The notes under the pieces are model-generated. The model searched no databases and was not told the DNA's origin. It was given only the letters and a program-made list of their open reading frames with translations. 64,000 bases of DNA from Roseococcus sp. SYP-B2431 (GTDB taxonomy: Bacteria > Pseudomonadota > Alphaproteobacteria > Acetobacterales > Acetobacteraceae). Positions 52,119 to 60,272 of the stretch are shown piece after piece. The stretch is taken from positions 434,001 to 498,000 of the forward strand of contig NZ_SJXD01000025.1 in the NCBI RefSeq assembly GCF_004336745.1, read 5' to 3'. How positions within the stretch are numbered: position 1 is the stretch's first letter; each line of letters opens with the position of its first letter. The position numbers and the translations under genes are program-made.

Positions 52119-52244
52119 TCAGTTCTTCTTGGCCGGCTCGACCGGCGCCGGCCGGGCCGGAGGCTTGTCCGAAGCCGGCTGCGCCGCCACCGCGCCCGGC
52201 AAGGCGAGCAGAAAGGGCGAAAGGGGGGCAGAGCGCATCGTCAT
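52119..52244 (-). CDS. Small secreted Pro/Ala-rich peptide (41 residues)
   Basis: ATG at 52244 is preceded by an ideal CAGGAGA site. The peptide is MTMRSAPLSPFLLALPGAVA followed by a likely cleavage after AAQ and a short mature part rich in Pro, Ala and Lys (ending VEPAKKN). It lies directly downstream of a Fur-like box and 4 bases before the CCRC protein gene. It could be a secreted peptide, a leader peptide or a small membrane-associated factor. It is below the usual size for automatic annotation, but the ribosome site and signal sequence support it. Confidence 0.5.
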   Translation of the reverse strand: MTMRSAPLSPFLLALPGAVAAQPASDKPPARPAPVEPAKKN

Positions 52245-52269
52245 GTCTCCTGACTGGCCCCCGAACGAT

Positions 52270-52296
52270 ATTGCGACTGAGAGTGATTCGCAAATA
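52270..52296 (-). promoter_or_regulatory. Fur-like box between divergent small-peptide and nitroreductase genes
   Basis: Read on the minus strand it holds TTGCGA, 11 bases, TCGCAA, a perfect 6-bp dyad, with ATCACTCTCAG between the arms. It matches the 7-1-7 Fur unit at 10 of 14 positions and the exbB-upstream site at 18 of 23. It could control both the minus-strand pair and the plus-strand nitroreductase. Confidence 0.55.
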
Positions 52297-52330
52297 GAAT
52301 CCGCCTGACCCAATTCACGCAACGGACGGG

Positions 52331-52972
52331 ATGGCCCTTCCACCCCATCCTCCCATGTCGGAAGCTGCCCCCATGCCGGACAACATCGCCCCCCTTCCTG
52401 CTGTGCCCGCCGATCTGCTCGCCCGGAGCTCGGTGCCCGCGCGGCTGCTCCGGGCCCCCGCGCCGGACAGGTCGGCGCTGGACCTCGCCGTCTCGGCCGC
52501 CCTCCGCGCGCCGGACCATGGCGGGCTGCGGCCCTGGCGCTTCGTCTTCATCCAGGGCGAGGACCGCGGGGCGTTGGGCGACCTGCTCGCCGCCTCCATG
52601 CGGGCCCGCGCGCCCGACACCCCGGCGGAGCGCCTCGAGGTCGAGCGCGCCAAGCCCCTGCGCGCGCCGCTGGTGGTGGCGGCCGGCGCCGCCATCAACC
52701 ACGAGCGCCCCGGAGTGCCGCCCTGGGAGCAGGAGGCCTCCGCGGCCGCCGGCATCATGAACTTCCTGAACATGCTCGATGCCCAGGGCTTCGGCGCCTG
52801 CTGGCTCTCCTCGCCGTCGCTGAAGGATCCGGCGGTGAAGGCCGCGCTGGGCTTCGCCGAAGGGGATTCCCTGCTCGGCTGGATCTATGCCGGCACGCCG
52901 GGCGAGGACCGCCCGCGGCCATCCCGTCCGGGACCGGACGCCTTCCGGCGGGACTGGGCGCCCGGCCGGTAG
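52331..52972 (+). CDS. Nitroreductase-family flavoprotein
   Basis: This 213-residue FMN enzyme shows SVPARLLRAPAPDRSALDLAVSAALRAPDHGGLRPWRF, the FMN-binding start of the RutE/YdjA-like nitroreductases. It also has NFLNMLDAQGFGACWLSSPSLKDPAVKAALGFAEGDSLLGWIYAG at the C-terminus. It would reduce nitro compounds or quinone-like substrates with NAD(P)H, or act on a natural enone. ATG at 52331 is 35 bases after the Fur-like box; later in-frame ATGs at 52355 and 52373 are possible. Substrate unknown. Confidence 0.88.
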   Translation: MALPPHPPMSEAAPMPDNIAPLPAVPADLLARSSVPARLLRAPAPDRSALDLAVSAALRAPDHGGLRPWRFVFIQGEDRGALGDLLAASMRARAPDTPAERLEVERAKPLRAPLVVAAGAAINHERPGVPPWEQEASAAAGIMNFLNMLDAQGFGACWLSSPSLKDPAVKAALGFAEGDSLLGWIYAGTPGEDRPRPSRPGPDAFRRDWAPGR

Positions 52973-53117
52973 GGCGCGGGCGGCCAGTCCCGGCCCGCGT
53001 CACGTCTGTCGCGCGGGCGCGGATTCCGCCCCGGAACCGCTTGCTCCGGCGCGGAGCCGCCGCACAGTATCGCGCGGCGCCGACGGACGGCGCGGGGACG
53101 TATCGGGGGGACCGCGA

Positions 53118-53666
53118 ATGGACATCGTGTCGCGCGCCAAGGGTCTGCTGACCCAGCCGCAGGTGGAATGGAACGTCGTGGCCGCGGAGCCGGCCGATGT
53201 CGGCGGGTTGTTCACGAAATACGTGGTGCCGCTCTCGGCGATCCCGGCGATCGCCGGCTTCATCGGCGCCTATCTCATCATCGGCGCCGCGGTCGGGATC
53301 GGGACGCTGCTGGTCGGCGGCATCGTCAGCTACATCCTCGGGCTGGTCGGCATCTTCGTGCTTGGCAAGATCATCGAGTTCCTGGGTCCGAAGTTCGGCG
53401 GGCCGGAGGACGGCATCGCGGCGATGAAGCTTGCGGCCTATGCGCCCACCGCCTCCTGGGTGGCGGGCATCTTTCTGCTCCTGCCGGTGATCGGCGCGGT
53501 GCTGGCGCTGATCGGCGCGCTGTACAGCATCTACCTCTTCTACCTCGGCGCCCCCATCGTCGCGCGCGTGCCGCCGGATCGGGCGATCCCCTTCACGATC
53601 GCCGTCTTCGTGGTGGCACTGCTGGTCAACCTGCTGATCGGCGCCGTCGTCACGATGCTCTACTGA
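53118..53666 (+). CDS. Yip1-family multi-pass membrane protein
   Basis: The 182-residue protein begins MDIVSRAKGLLTQPQVEWNVVAAEP, the cytosolic start typical of bacterial Yip1/DUF1282-type proteins. It then has about five hydrophobic helices (LSAIPAIAGFIGAYLIIGAAVGIG, YILGLVGIFVLGKIIEFLG, WVAGIFLLLPVIGAVLALIGALYSIYLFYLG and a final VVALLVNLLIGAVVTML). Function in bacteria is unknown. The ATG has a GGGGGGA site. Its 3' end overlaps the convergent modA gene by 7 bases. Confidence 0.87.
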   Translation: MDIVSRAKGLLTQPQVEWNVVAAEPADVGGLFTKYVVPLSAIPAIAGFIGAYLIIGAAVGIGTLLVGGIVSYILGLVGIFVLGKIIEFLGPKFGGPEDGIAAMKLAAYAPTASWVAGIFLLLPVIGAVLALIGALYSIYLFYLGAPIVARVPPDRAIPFTIAVFVVALLVNLLIGAVVTMLY

Positions 53667-54442
53667 CTCTCGCCGCGCAGGGTGAAGCCGAAGCGCCGCC
53701 AGAGGGGCGCCGCCTCGGGGCCGGACAGGAAGGCGAGCAGCCCCCGCGCCCGGGCATTGCCCTCGGCGCGGCGCAGCAGCGCGAAGGGGTAGGTGACCGG
53801 CGCGTGGCTCTCCGCCGGAAAGGCGCCGATGACGCGCAGGCCCGTGCCCGCCGCCGCATCCGTCGCATAGACGATGCCATAGGGCGCCTCGCCGCGCTCC
53901 ACCAGCAGCAGCGCGGAGCGGACATTGTCGGCGCGGGCCAGGCGCGGCGCGATCGCGTCCCACTGGCCCATCCAGGTCAGCGCGGCCTGGGCGTAGCGGC
54001 CGACGGGCACATGCGCCGGGTCGCCGGTCGCGAGGCGGCCATTCGTGCCGAGCAGGCCGAGCAGATCGGTCCCCCGGGTCAGCGTGACGGCCGGCGCGGC
54101 ACCGGCGGGCGCCACCAGCACCAGCGCATTGCCGAGCGGGCTCACGCGCGTCGCGTTCACGAGGAGGCCGCGTTCCTGCAGATAGTCCATCCAGGGCTCG
54201 TCCGCGCTCAGGAAGAGGTCGGCGGGCGCGCCCTGCTCGATCTGGCGGGCCAGCGCGGAGGAGGCAGCGAAGGAGAGGCGCGGGGCGGCATGGCCGCGAT
54301 TCTGCCACTTCCGCGCAATGGCGCGCAGGGCATCCGTCAGGCTGGCCGCGGCGAAGACGGTGACCGGCGCTTCCTGGGCGCCTGCGGCCAAGGGGGCGGC
54401 CAGCAGCCCGGGCATGGCCAGGGCAAGAAGGCGGCGACGCAT
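53660..54442 (-). CDS. modA: Molybdate ABC transporter substrate-binding protein
   Basis: This 260-residue periplasmic protein starts with a signal peptide (LLALAMPGLLAAPLAAGAQ). It then has the ModA fingerprint VTVFAAASLTDALRAIARKW, SFAASSALARQIEQGAPADLFLSADEPWMDYLQ, NALVLVAP and a C-terminal half with LLLVERGEAPYGIVYATDA. It binds molybdate or tungstate. ATG at 54442 is 27 bases from a ModE-like operator. modB and modC are not downstream, so the rest of the transporter must be elsewhere, or this ModA supplies an unlinked permease. The molybdopterin enzymes at 16-18 and 55-57 kb need the metal. Confidence 0.93.
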   Translation of the reverse strand: MRRRLLALAMPGLLAAPLAAGAQEAPVTVFAAASLTDALRAIARKWQNRGHAAPRLSFAASSALARQIEQGAPADLFLSADEPWMDYLQERGLLVNATRVSPLGNALVLVAPAGAAPAVTLTRGTDLLGLLGTNGRLATGDPAHVPVGRYAQAALTWMGQWDAIAPRLARADNVRSALLLVERGEAPYGIVYATDAAAGTGLRVIGAFPAESHAPVTYPFALLRRAEGNARARGLLAFLSGPEAAPLWRRFGFTLRGESQ

Positions 54443-54468
54443 GCAGATCCCCCTGATGTCCTCCGCTG

Positions 54469-54492
54469 CGTTATACTTCTCCATTGATAGCG
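54469..54492 (-). promoter_or_regulatory. ModE-like operator between modA and modE
   Basis: Read toward modA it has CGCTAT, 12 bases, ATAACG. This is the same arm sequence and 24-base total length as the known ModE operator of the E. coli mod operon (CGTTAT-N12-ATAACG, one arm base different). It lies in the 61-base gap between modE and modA, where a molybdate-sensing repressor would act. Confidence 0.6.
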
Positions 54493-54503
54493 TGCAAGGA
54501 GAC

Positions 54504-54839
54504 TCAGGCGGGCGGTGGCCCCGCCGCGCGCTGGGCGGCCGCTTCGACCTCGCGATAGCGTGCGATCAGCGCGCGCCCGGCCTCGGTGAGGGCCGCGCCG
54601 CCGCCCTTCTGGCCGCCCGGCGCCCGCGTCACCACCGGCGCGCCGATCGCGGCATCCAGCGCCTCCACCAGCCCCCAGGCACGCGGATAGGACATGCCGA
54701 GCTTCCGCGCGGCGGCGGCGATGGAGCCCGTCTCGGCGATGGCATCCAGCAGCGCGATCTTCCCAGGGCCGACCTTGCCGCCCGAGGCCAGGTCGAGGCG
54801 GATGCTCACGCGCAGGGGAAGTGTGGAGGGATCGGACAC
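54504..54839 (-). CDS. ModE-like molybdate-responsive transcription regulator (HTH only)
   Basis: This 111-residue protein is a winged helix-turn-helix of the ModE N-terminal/LysR type: ISLRLDLA-type start (VSIRLDLASGGKVGPGKIALLDAIAETGSIAAAARKLGMSYPRAWGLVEALDAAIGAPVVTR), then GGQKGGGAALTEAGRALIARYREVE. It lacks the C-terminal molybdate-binding (MOP) domains, so it belongs to the short ModE family. It lies directly upstream of modA in the same direction, with a ModE-like operator in between. Repression of modA under molybdate sufficiency is inferred. Confidence 0.9.
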   Translation of the reverse strand: MSDPSTLPLRVSIRLDLASGGKVGPGKIALLDAIAETGSIAAAARKLGMSYPRAWGLVEALDAAIGAPVVTRAPGGQKGGGAALTEAGRALIARYREVEAAAQRAAGPPPA

Positions 54840-55004
54840 GCCCGCATTGAAGCCCGGCCGCCCGCCGCTGTCAGCACCGCGGCCCTCCGGCCGGCGGGCG
54901 GGAGCGGCGGCCGGAAAGTCATGGCCGGGAGCGGAACGCGAAGCCGGTCTGGATCAAGGCGCCCCGAGCATGCAGTGTGGCAGCCGTATGACCAGGACAC
55001 CGGC

Positions 55005-57122
55005 ATGAGCCTCCAAGCCCAAGGACGCGGCGTCTTCCGCAACTCCGTCTGCCCGCACGACTGCCCCTCGACCTGCGCGCTGGAGGTGGAGGTCATGCCC
55101 GGCGCGCAGCGCATCGGCACCGTGCGCGGGGCGGCGGCCAACAGCTACACGGCCGGCGTGATCTGCGCGAAGGTCGCCCGCTATGCCGAGCGCCTGCATC
55201 ATCCGGAGCGCCTGACGCGCGCGCTGCTGCGCACCGGCCCCAAGGGCTCCGGCCAGTTCCGCGAGATCGGCATGGAGGAGGCGCTGGACCGCGTGGCGGA
55301 GCGCTTCGCCGACGTCACGGCGAAACATGGCGCCGAGGCCGTCTGGCCCTACTACTTCGCCGGCACCATGGGCCTCGTGCAGCGCGACGGCATCAACCGG
55401 CTGCGCCATGTCATGCGCTATTCCCGCCAGCGCAGCACCATCTGCAGCACGATCTGCGAATCCGGCTGGATGGCGGGCGTGGGCAGGTTCACCGGCCCCG
55501 ACCCGCGCGAGATGGCGAGGTCCGACCTCATCGTCATGTGGGGCGGCAATCCCGTCGCGACGCAGGTGAATGTGATGACGCACATCGCCCGCGCCCGAAA
55601 GGAGCGCGGCGCGCGCCTCGTCGTCGTCGATCCCTACCGCACGGGCACGGCCCAGGCCGCGGACCTGCATCTCCCTTTGCGCCCCGGCACCGACGGGGCG
55701 CTGGCCTGCGCGGTGATGCATGTCGCCTTCCGCGACGGCTTCGCCGATCGCGACTACATGGCCAGCCACTCCGACGCCGATCCGGCGCTGGAGGCGCATC
55801 TGGCCGGACGCGGCCCGGAATGGGCCTCGGCGATCACCGGCCTTTCCGTCGAGCTCATCGAGGCCTTCGCGCGCGAATACTGCGCCACCGAGCGCGCCTA
55901 TATCCGCTGCGGCTACGGCTTCTCCCGCTCGCGTAACGGCGCGGCCGGCCTGCATGCGGTGACCTGCCTGCCCACGGTCACGGGCAAGTGGCGGCACGAG
56001 GGGGGCGGCGCCTTCTGGAACAATCGCGGCATCTATCACTGGGACAAGACGCTCATCGAGGGGCTGGACCGCAGGGACACCAGCATCCGCGAGATGGACA
56101 TGTCCCGCATCGGCGCCGTGCTGACCGGCGACCGCCAGGAGCTCGGCGCCGGCCCGCAGGTGCACGCGCTCCTCATCCAGAACGTGAACCCCGTGACGGT
56201 CGCGCCCGACAGCAACCGCGTGCGCCGCGGGTTTCTCCGCGAGGATCTCTTCGTCTGCGTGCATGAGCAGTTCATGACCGAGACGGCCCGCATGGCCGAC
56301 CTCGTTCTGCCGGCGACCATGTTCCTGGAGCACGACGACCTCTACCAGGCCGGCGGCCACAGCCATATCCAGATCGGCCGGAAGCTGATCGAGGCGCCGG
56401 GCGAGGCGCGGTCCAACCACGATGTCCTCGCCGGGCTGGCCCGGCGCCTCGGCGCCGGACATCCCGGCTTCGACATGACGGCGATGGAGGTGGCGGATGC
56501 CACGCTGCGCGCCTCCGGCTGGCCGGGCGCGACCGAGGTGATGGAGAACCGCTGGGTCGATGCCCAGCCGGATTTCGCGGCGAGCCACTTCCTCCACGGC
56601 TTCGGCCACGAGGACGGCCGCTTCCGTTTCCGCCCCGACTGGGCCGCGATCGGCCCCGATCATGCGCGGATGCCGAAGCTGCCCGACCACATGGCGGCGA
56701 TCGACGAGGCGGATTCCAGGCATCCCTTCCGCATGGTGACGGCCCCGGCGCGGCAATTTCTCAACACGACCTTCACCGAGACCCCGACGGCGCGGAAGCG
56801 CGAGGGCCGTCCCACCGCGCTCATCCATCCCGAGGACGCCGGAAGACTCGGCGTCGAGGAGGGCGGCCGCGTGCGCCTGGGCAATGCCCGCGGCGAGGTG
56901 ATCGTGCATGCGAAGCTCTTCGACGGGCTGCAGCCGGGCGTCATCGTGGTCGAGAGCGTCTGGCCCAACGCGGATTTCGAGGGCGGCATCGGCATCAACG
57001 CCCTGACGAGCGACGATCCGGCTCCGCCCGCCGGCGGCGCGGTGTTCCACGACACCGCCGTCTGGATGCGGGCCATCGCGGCGCGGGCCGAGGCACCGCC
57101 GCCGGCCCTCGCGGCGGAGTAG
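55005..57122 (+). CDS. Molybdopterin oxidoreductase (complex iron-sulfur molybdoenzyme family)
   Basis: The 705-residue enzyme has an N-terminal 4Fe-4S motif, SVCPHDCPSTCALEVEV, with the fourth cysteine in GVICAKVARYAERLHHPERLT. It then has cofactor-binding blocks (YYFAGTMGLVQRDGINRL, LIVMWGGNPVATQVNV, RLVVVDPYRTGTAQAADL, PLRPGTDGALACAVMHV) and an intact C-terminal dinucleotide-binding domain (RHPFRMVTAPARQFLNTTF, VWPNADFEGGIGINAL). No twin-arginine signal is visible, so it is probably cytoplasmic. It may handle formate-, biotin sulfoxide- or similar substrates, but this is open. It sits next to modE/modA, with ATG at 55005. Confidence 0.9.
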   Translation: MSLQAQGRGVFRNSVCPHDCPSTCALEVEVMPGAQRIGTVRGAAANSYTAGVICAKVARYAERLHHPERLTRALLRTGPKGSGQFREIGMEEALDRVAERFADVTAKHGAEAVWPYYFAGTMGLVQRDGINRLRHVMRYSRQRSTICSTICESGWMAGVGRFTGPDPREMARSDLIVMWGGNPVATQVNVMTHIARARKERGARLVVVDPYRTGTAQAADLHLPLRPGTDGALACAVMHVAFRDGFADRDYMASHSDADPALEAHLAGRGPEWASAITGLSVELIEAFAREYCATERAYIRCGYGFSRSRNGAAGLHAVTCLPTVTGKWRHEGGGAFWNNRGIYHWDKTLIEGLDRRDTSIREMDMSRIGAVLTGDRQELGAGPQVHALLIQNVNPVTVAPDSNRVRRGFLREDLFVCVHEQFMTETARMADLVLPATMFLEHDDLYQAGGHSHIQIGRKLIEAPGEARSNHDVLAGLARRLGAGHPGFDMTAMEVADATLRASGWPGATEVMENRWVDAQPDFAASHFLHGFGHEDGRFRFRPDWAAIGPDHARMPKLPDHMAAIDEADSRHPFRMVTAPARQFLNTTFTETPTARKREGRPTALIHPEDAGRLGVEEGGRVRLGNARGEVIVHAKLFDGLQPGVIVVESVWPNADFEGGIGINALTSDDPAPPAGGAVFHDTAVWMRAIAARAEAPPPALAAE

Positions 57123-57149
57123 CGCCCGCCACATCCGACGCCGGCCCAC

Positions 57150-57180
57150 TTGACCTTCCCATATGGGGAGGCCCCATCTC
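57150..57180 (+). promoter_or_regulatory. CueR/MerR-type promoter of the copper ATPase gene
   Basis: TTGACC (57150-57155) is the -35 element, followed after exactly 19 bases by CATCTC (57175-57180) as a weak -10. The spacer contains the dyad CCTTCCC-ATAT-GGGGAGG. The long spacer and dyad are the hallmark of promoters remodelled by MerR-family regulators such as CueR. No merR-type gene lies in the window. Confidence 0.6.
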
Positions 57181-57209
57181 CGGCCGGCTGAACTTTGAGG
57201 AGCGGCGAG

Positions 57210-59732
57210 ATGGCCGAATGCGCCTGCGGGCAAGACCATGGCGCGGCACCCCGAACCGCGATCGACCCGGTCTGCGGCATGGTGGTGGACCCCGCGAAGA
57301 CCGGGCATCACGCCGAGCATGCCGGCCAGTCCTATCACTTCTGCCGTGCCGCCTGCCTGGCGAGGTTCGAGGCCGATCCCGGCCGCTATGCGAGGAAGGC
57401 AGGGACGACCGCCTTCTCCTGCGAGGCTGAGCATCACGCCCCGGCCCAGGCGGCGGCGAAGGATCCCGTCTGCGGCATGACCGTGGACCCGGCGAAGACG
57501 CCACATCACGCGCGTCATGCCGGCACCGAGTATCATTTCTGCTCCGCCGGCTGCCGCACCAGATTCGCCGGCGACCCGGAACGCTACCTCACGCCGAAGC
57601 CGCAAGCCGAGCCGGTCGTCCCCGGCGCCATCTACACCTGCCCGATGGATCCCGAGATCCGCCAGGAAGGCCCCGGAACCTGCCCCATCTGCGGGATGGC
57701 GCTGGAGCCCGAGATGCCCACGGCCGATGCCGGCCCCAATCCCGAGCTCGTCGATTTCACGCGCCGCTTCTGGATCGGTCTGCTCCTGACGCTGCCCGTC
57801 TTCGCGCTGGAGATGGGGGGGCACCTGCTGGGCGGGCATCTGGTCGCGCCCCGGACCGGCAACTGGATTCAGCTCGTGCTGGCGACGCCGGTCGTGCTCT
57901 GGGCCGGCTGGCCCTTCTTCGAGCGCGGCTGGAAGAGCCTCGTCACGCGCAACCTCAACATGTTCACGCTGATCGCGATCGGCACGGGCGTCGCCTGGGC
58001 CTACAGCGTGATCGCGACCGTGGCGCCCGGCATCTTCCCGGCCGCTTTCCGTGGGCATGACGGCGCGGTCGCGGTGTACTTCGAATCGGCCGCGGTCATC
58101 ACCGTGCTGGTGCTGGTCGGCCAGCTCCTGGAGCTCCGGGCGCGGGAGCGCACCGGCGGGGCCATCCGGGCGTTGCTCGACCTTGCGCCGGCCAGGGCGC
58201 GCCGCATCGCGGCCGACGGCTCCGAGGCCGAGATCGACCTGGCCGAGGTCCAGGTCGGCGACCGCCTGCGGGTCCGGCCGGGCGACAAGGTGCCGCTGGA
58301 CGGCGAGGTGCTGGAAGGCGCCTCCTATCTCGACGAAAGCCTCGTCACCGGGGAATCCGCGCCGGTCGCCAAGGCGCCGGGCGCGCGGGTCATCGGCGGC
58401 ACGCTGAACGGGCAGGGCGCCTTCGTCATGCGCGCCGACCGCGTGGGGCAGGACACGGTGCTGGCGCGGATCGTGCGGATGGTGGCCTCGGCGCAGCGCT
58501 CCCGCGCGCCGATCCAGCGCCTGGCCGACCGGGTGGCGGGCTGGTTCGTGCCGGCGGTCATCGCGGTCGCCATCCTCGCCTTCGCGGCCTGGGCGGCCTG
58601 GGGGCCGGAGCCCCGCCTGGCCCACGGGCTGGTGGCGGCCGTGGCGGTGCTGATCATCGCCTGCCCCTGCGCGCTCGGCCTCGCCACGCCCATGTCCATC
58701 ATGGTCGGCGTGGGCCGCGGCGCCCAGGCCGGCGTGCTCATCCGCGACGCCGAGGCGCTGGAACGGATGGAGCGCATCGACACGCTGGTCGTGGACAAGA
58801 CCGGCACGCTTACCCAGGGACGCCCCGAGGTGGTGGCGCTGATCCCCTCCGGCCTGGAGGAGGCGGAGCTTCTGCGCCTCGCCGCCGGCCTGGAGCGGCC
58901 CAGCCAGCACCCGCTCGCCGAGGCGGTGGTGCGGGCCGCGCAGAAGCGTGGCCTCGCCATCCCGGCCGTCGAGGGCTTCGACGCCCCCACCGGCCGCGGC
59001 GTGCTCGGCCGCGTGGAGGGCCGCGCGCTCGCCATCGGCAATGCGCGGCTGATGGCCGAGCAGGGCGTGGACGTCTCCGGCATCGCCGCTGAGGCGGAGC
59101 GGCTGCGCGGCGAGGGCTCCACCGTCTTCTTCGTGGCGGCGGAGGGCAAGGCCGCGGGCCTGATCGCCGTTGCCGATCCGGTGAAGGACAGCGCCGCCGG
59201 CGTCCTCGCCGGCCTCGCGGCCGAGGGCGTGCGCGTCGTGATGCTGACCGGCGACAGCCGCGCCACCGCCGAGGCCGTGGCCAGGCGTTTGGGCATCGCC
59301 GAGGTCGAGGCCGAGGTCCTGCCCGAGGACAAGCAGCGCATCGTCGAGCGGCTGAAATCCGAGGGCCGGCACGTCGCCATGGCCGGCGACGGCGTGAACG
59401 ATGCGCCCGCGCTGGCCGCGGCCGAGGTGGGCATCGCCATGGGAACCGGCACCGATGTCGCCATCGAGAGCGCCGGCGTCACCCTGCTGGGCGGCGATCT
59501 CGCGGGGATCCTGCGCGCGCGGCGGCTGTCGCGGGCGGTCATGCGCAACATCCGGCAGAACCTGTTCTTCGCCTTCGTCTACAATGCGGCGGGCGTGCCG
59601 ATCGCGGCGGGCGTGCTCTATCCGATCTTCGGCCTGCTGCTCTCGCCGGTCATCGCGGCGGCGGCGATGGCGCTGTCCTCGGTCAGCGTGGTGGGCAATG
59701 CGCTGCGCCTGCGCGCGGCGAAGATCGACTGA
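57210..59732 (+). CDS. copA: Copper-translocating P-type ATPase with two YHS domains
   Basis: This 840-residue P1B-1 ATPase pumps Cu+ (or Ag+) from the cytoplasm. It has no HMA domain but two tandem YHS metal-binding domains (residues ~20-62: [14 protein letters not shown]...YHFCRAAC; ~90-130: [14 protein letters not shown]...YHFCSAGC). Next comes a heavy-metal-binding segment ([22 protein letters not shown]), then the transmembrane CPC site ([13 protein letters not shown]), phosphorylation [15 protein letters not shown] and [16 protein letters not shown]. The Cu-type helices have YN and MALSS. The ATG is preceded by a GAGGAG site and a CueR-like promoter. Two YHS copies is unusual; single YHS or HMA is the common form. 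Confidence 0.94.
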   Translation: MAECACGQDHGAAPRTAIDPVCGMVVDPAKTGHHAEHAGQSYHFCRAACLARFEADPGRYARKAGTTAFSCEAEHHAPAQAAAKDPVCGMTVDPAKTPHHARHAGTEYHFCSAGCRTRFAGDPERYLTPKPQAEPVVPGAIYTCPMDPEIRQEGPGTCPICGMALEPEMPTADAGPNPELVDFTRRFWIGLLLTLPVFALEMGGHLLGGHLVAPRTGNWIQLVLATPVVLWAGWPFFERGWKSLVTRNLNMFTLIAIGTGVAWAYSVIATVAPGIFPAAFRGHDGAVAVYFESAAVITVLVLVGQLLELRARERTGGAIRALLDLAPARARRIAADGSEAEIDLAEVQVGDRLRVRPGDKVPLDGEVLEGASYLDESLVTGESAPVAKAPGARVIGGTLNGQGAFVMRADRVGQDTVLARIVRMVASAQRSRAPIQRLADRVAGWFVPAVIAVAILAFAAWAAWGPEPRLAHGLVAAVAVLIIACPCALGLATPMSIMVGVGRGAQAGVLIRDAEALERMERIDTLVVDKTGTLTQGRPEVVALIPSGLEEAELLRLAAGLERPSQHPLAEAVVRAAQKRGLAIPAVEGFDAPTGRGVLGRVEGRALAIGNARLMAEQGVDVSGIAAEAERLRGEGSTVFFVAAEGKAAGLIAVADPVKDSAAGVLAGLAAEGVRVVMLTGDSRATAEAVARRLGIAEVEAEVLPEDKQRIVERLKSEGRHVAMAGDGVNDAPALAAAEVGIAMGTGTDVAIESAGVTLLGGDLAGILRARRLSRAVMRNIRQNLFFAFVYNAAGVPIAAGVLYPIFGLLLSPVIAAAAMALSSVSVVGNALRLRAAKID

Positions 59733-59776
59733 TCGCCGATTGCGCCGCACACTCGCGGGAAGGAGAGCGAGACCGC

Positions 59777-60271
59777 ATGGACAAGCTGTTGATGATCGCC
59801 GCGCCGCTGGGCGAGCGCCTGCGCCGGCGCAAGGAGACGGTCGCCGTCTCGGAATCCTCCGCGGGCGGGCTGATCTCGGCCGCGCTGCTCGCGCAGGCCG
59901 GCGCCTCGGCCTATTTCCTCGGCGGCGCGGTGACCTATACCGGCCCCGCGCGCCTCGGCCTGGTCGGCATCACGCCCGAGGACATGGCGGGGATGCGCTC
60001 TTCCAGCGAGCCCTATGCCATGCTGCTCGCGCGCCGGATGCGCGAACGGCTGGGCGCGACCTGGGGCCTGGCGGAGACCGGCGCGGCCGGTCCCACGGGC
60101 AACCGCTACGGCGACGCGGCCGGCCACAGCTGCCTCGCCATCTCCGGGCCCGTCGAGATCGTGCGGACGCTGGAGACCGGCATGGCGGGCCGGTGGGAGA
60201 ACATGCTGGATTTCGCGGCGGCGGCCATGGCGCTGCTGGGCGAGGGGCTGGACGCCGCCGGACAGGGCTGA
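59777..60271 (+). CDS. CinA-family nicotinamide-nucleotide amidohydrolase domain protein
   Basis: This 164-residue stand-alone CinA C-terminal (PncC-type) protein has TVAVSESSAGGLISAALLAQAGASAYFLGGAVTYTG, ARRMRERLGATWGLAETGAAGPTGNRYGDAAGHSCLAI and the usual C-terminal helix. PncC converts NMN to nicotinate mononucleotide, the substrate of CobT (1.7-2.7 kb), a metabolic link worth noting though the genes are distant. It follows the copper ATPase by 44 bases in the same direction; that is probably only shared transcription. The end faces the convergent zinc ATPase gene with one base between them. Confidence 0.88.
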   Translation: MDKLLMIAAPLGERLRRRKETVAVSESSAGGLISAALLAQAGASAYFLGGAVTYTGPARLGLVGITPEDMAGMRSSSEPYAMLLARRMRERLGATWGLAETGAAGPTGNRYGDAAGHSCLAISGPVEIVRTLETGMAGRWENMLDFAAAAMALLGEGLDAAGQG

Positions 60272-60272
60272 A

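Noticed and set aside
54954-59750. Long open antisense frame of about 1600 codons opposite the second molybdoenzyme and the copper ATPase
   Set aside because: It spans two well-supported genes and the gap between them. It has compositional bias but no domain or ribosome site.
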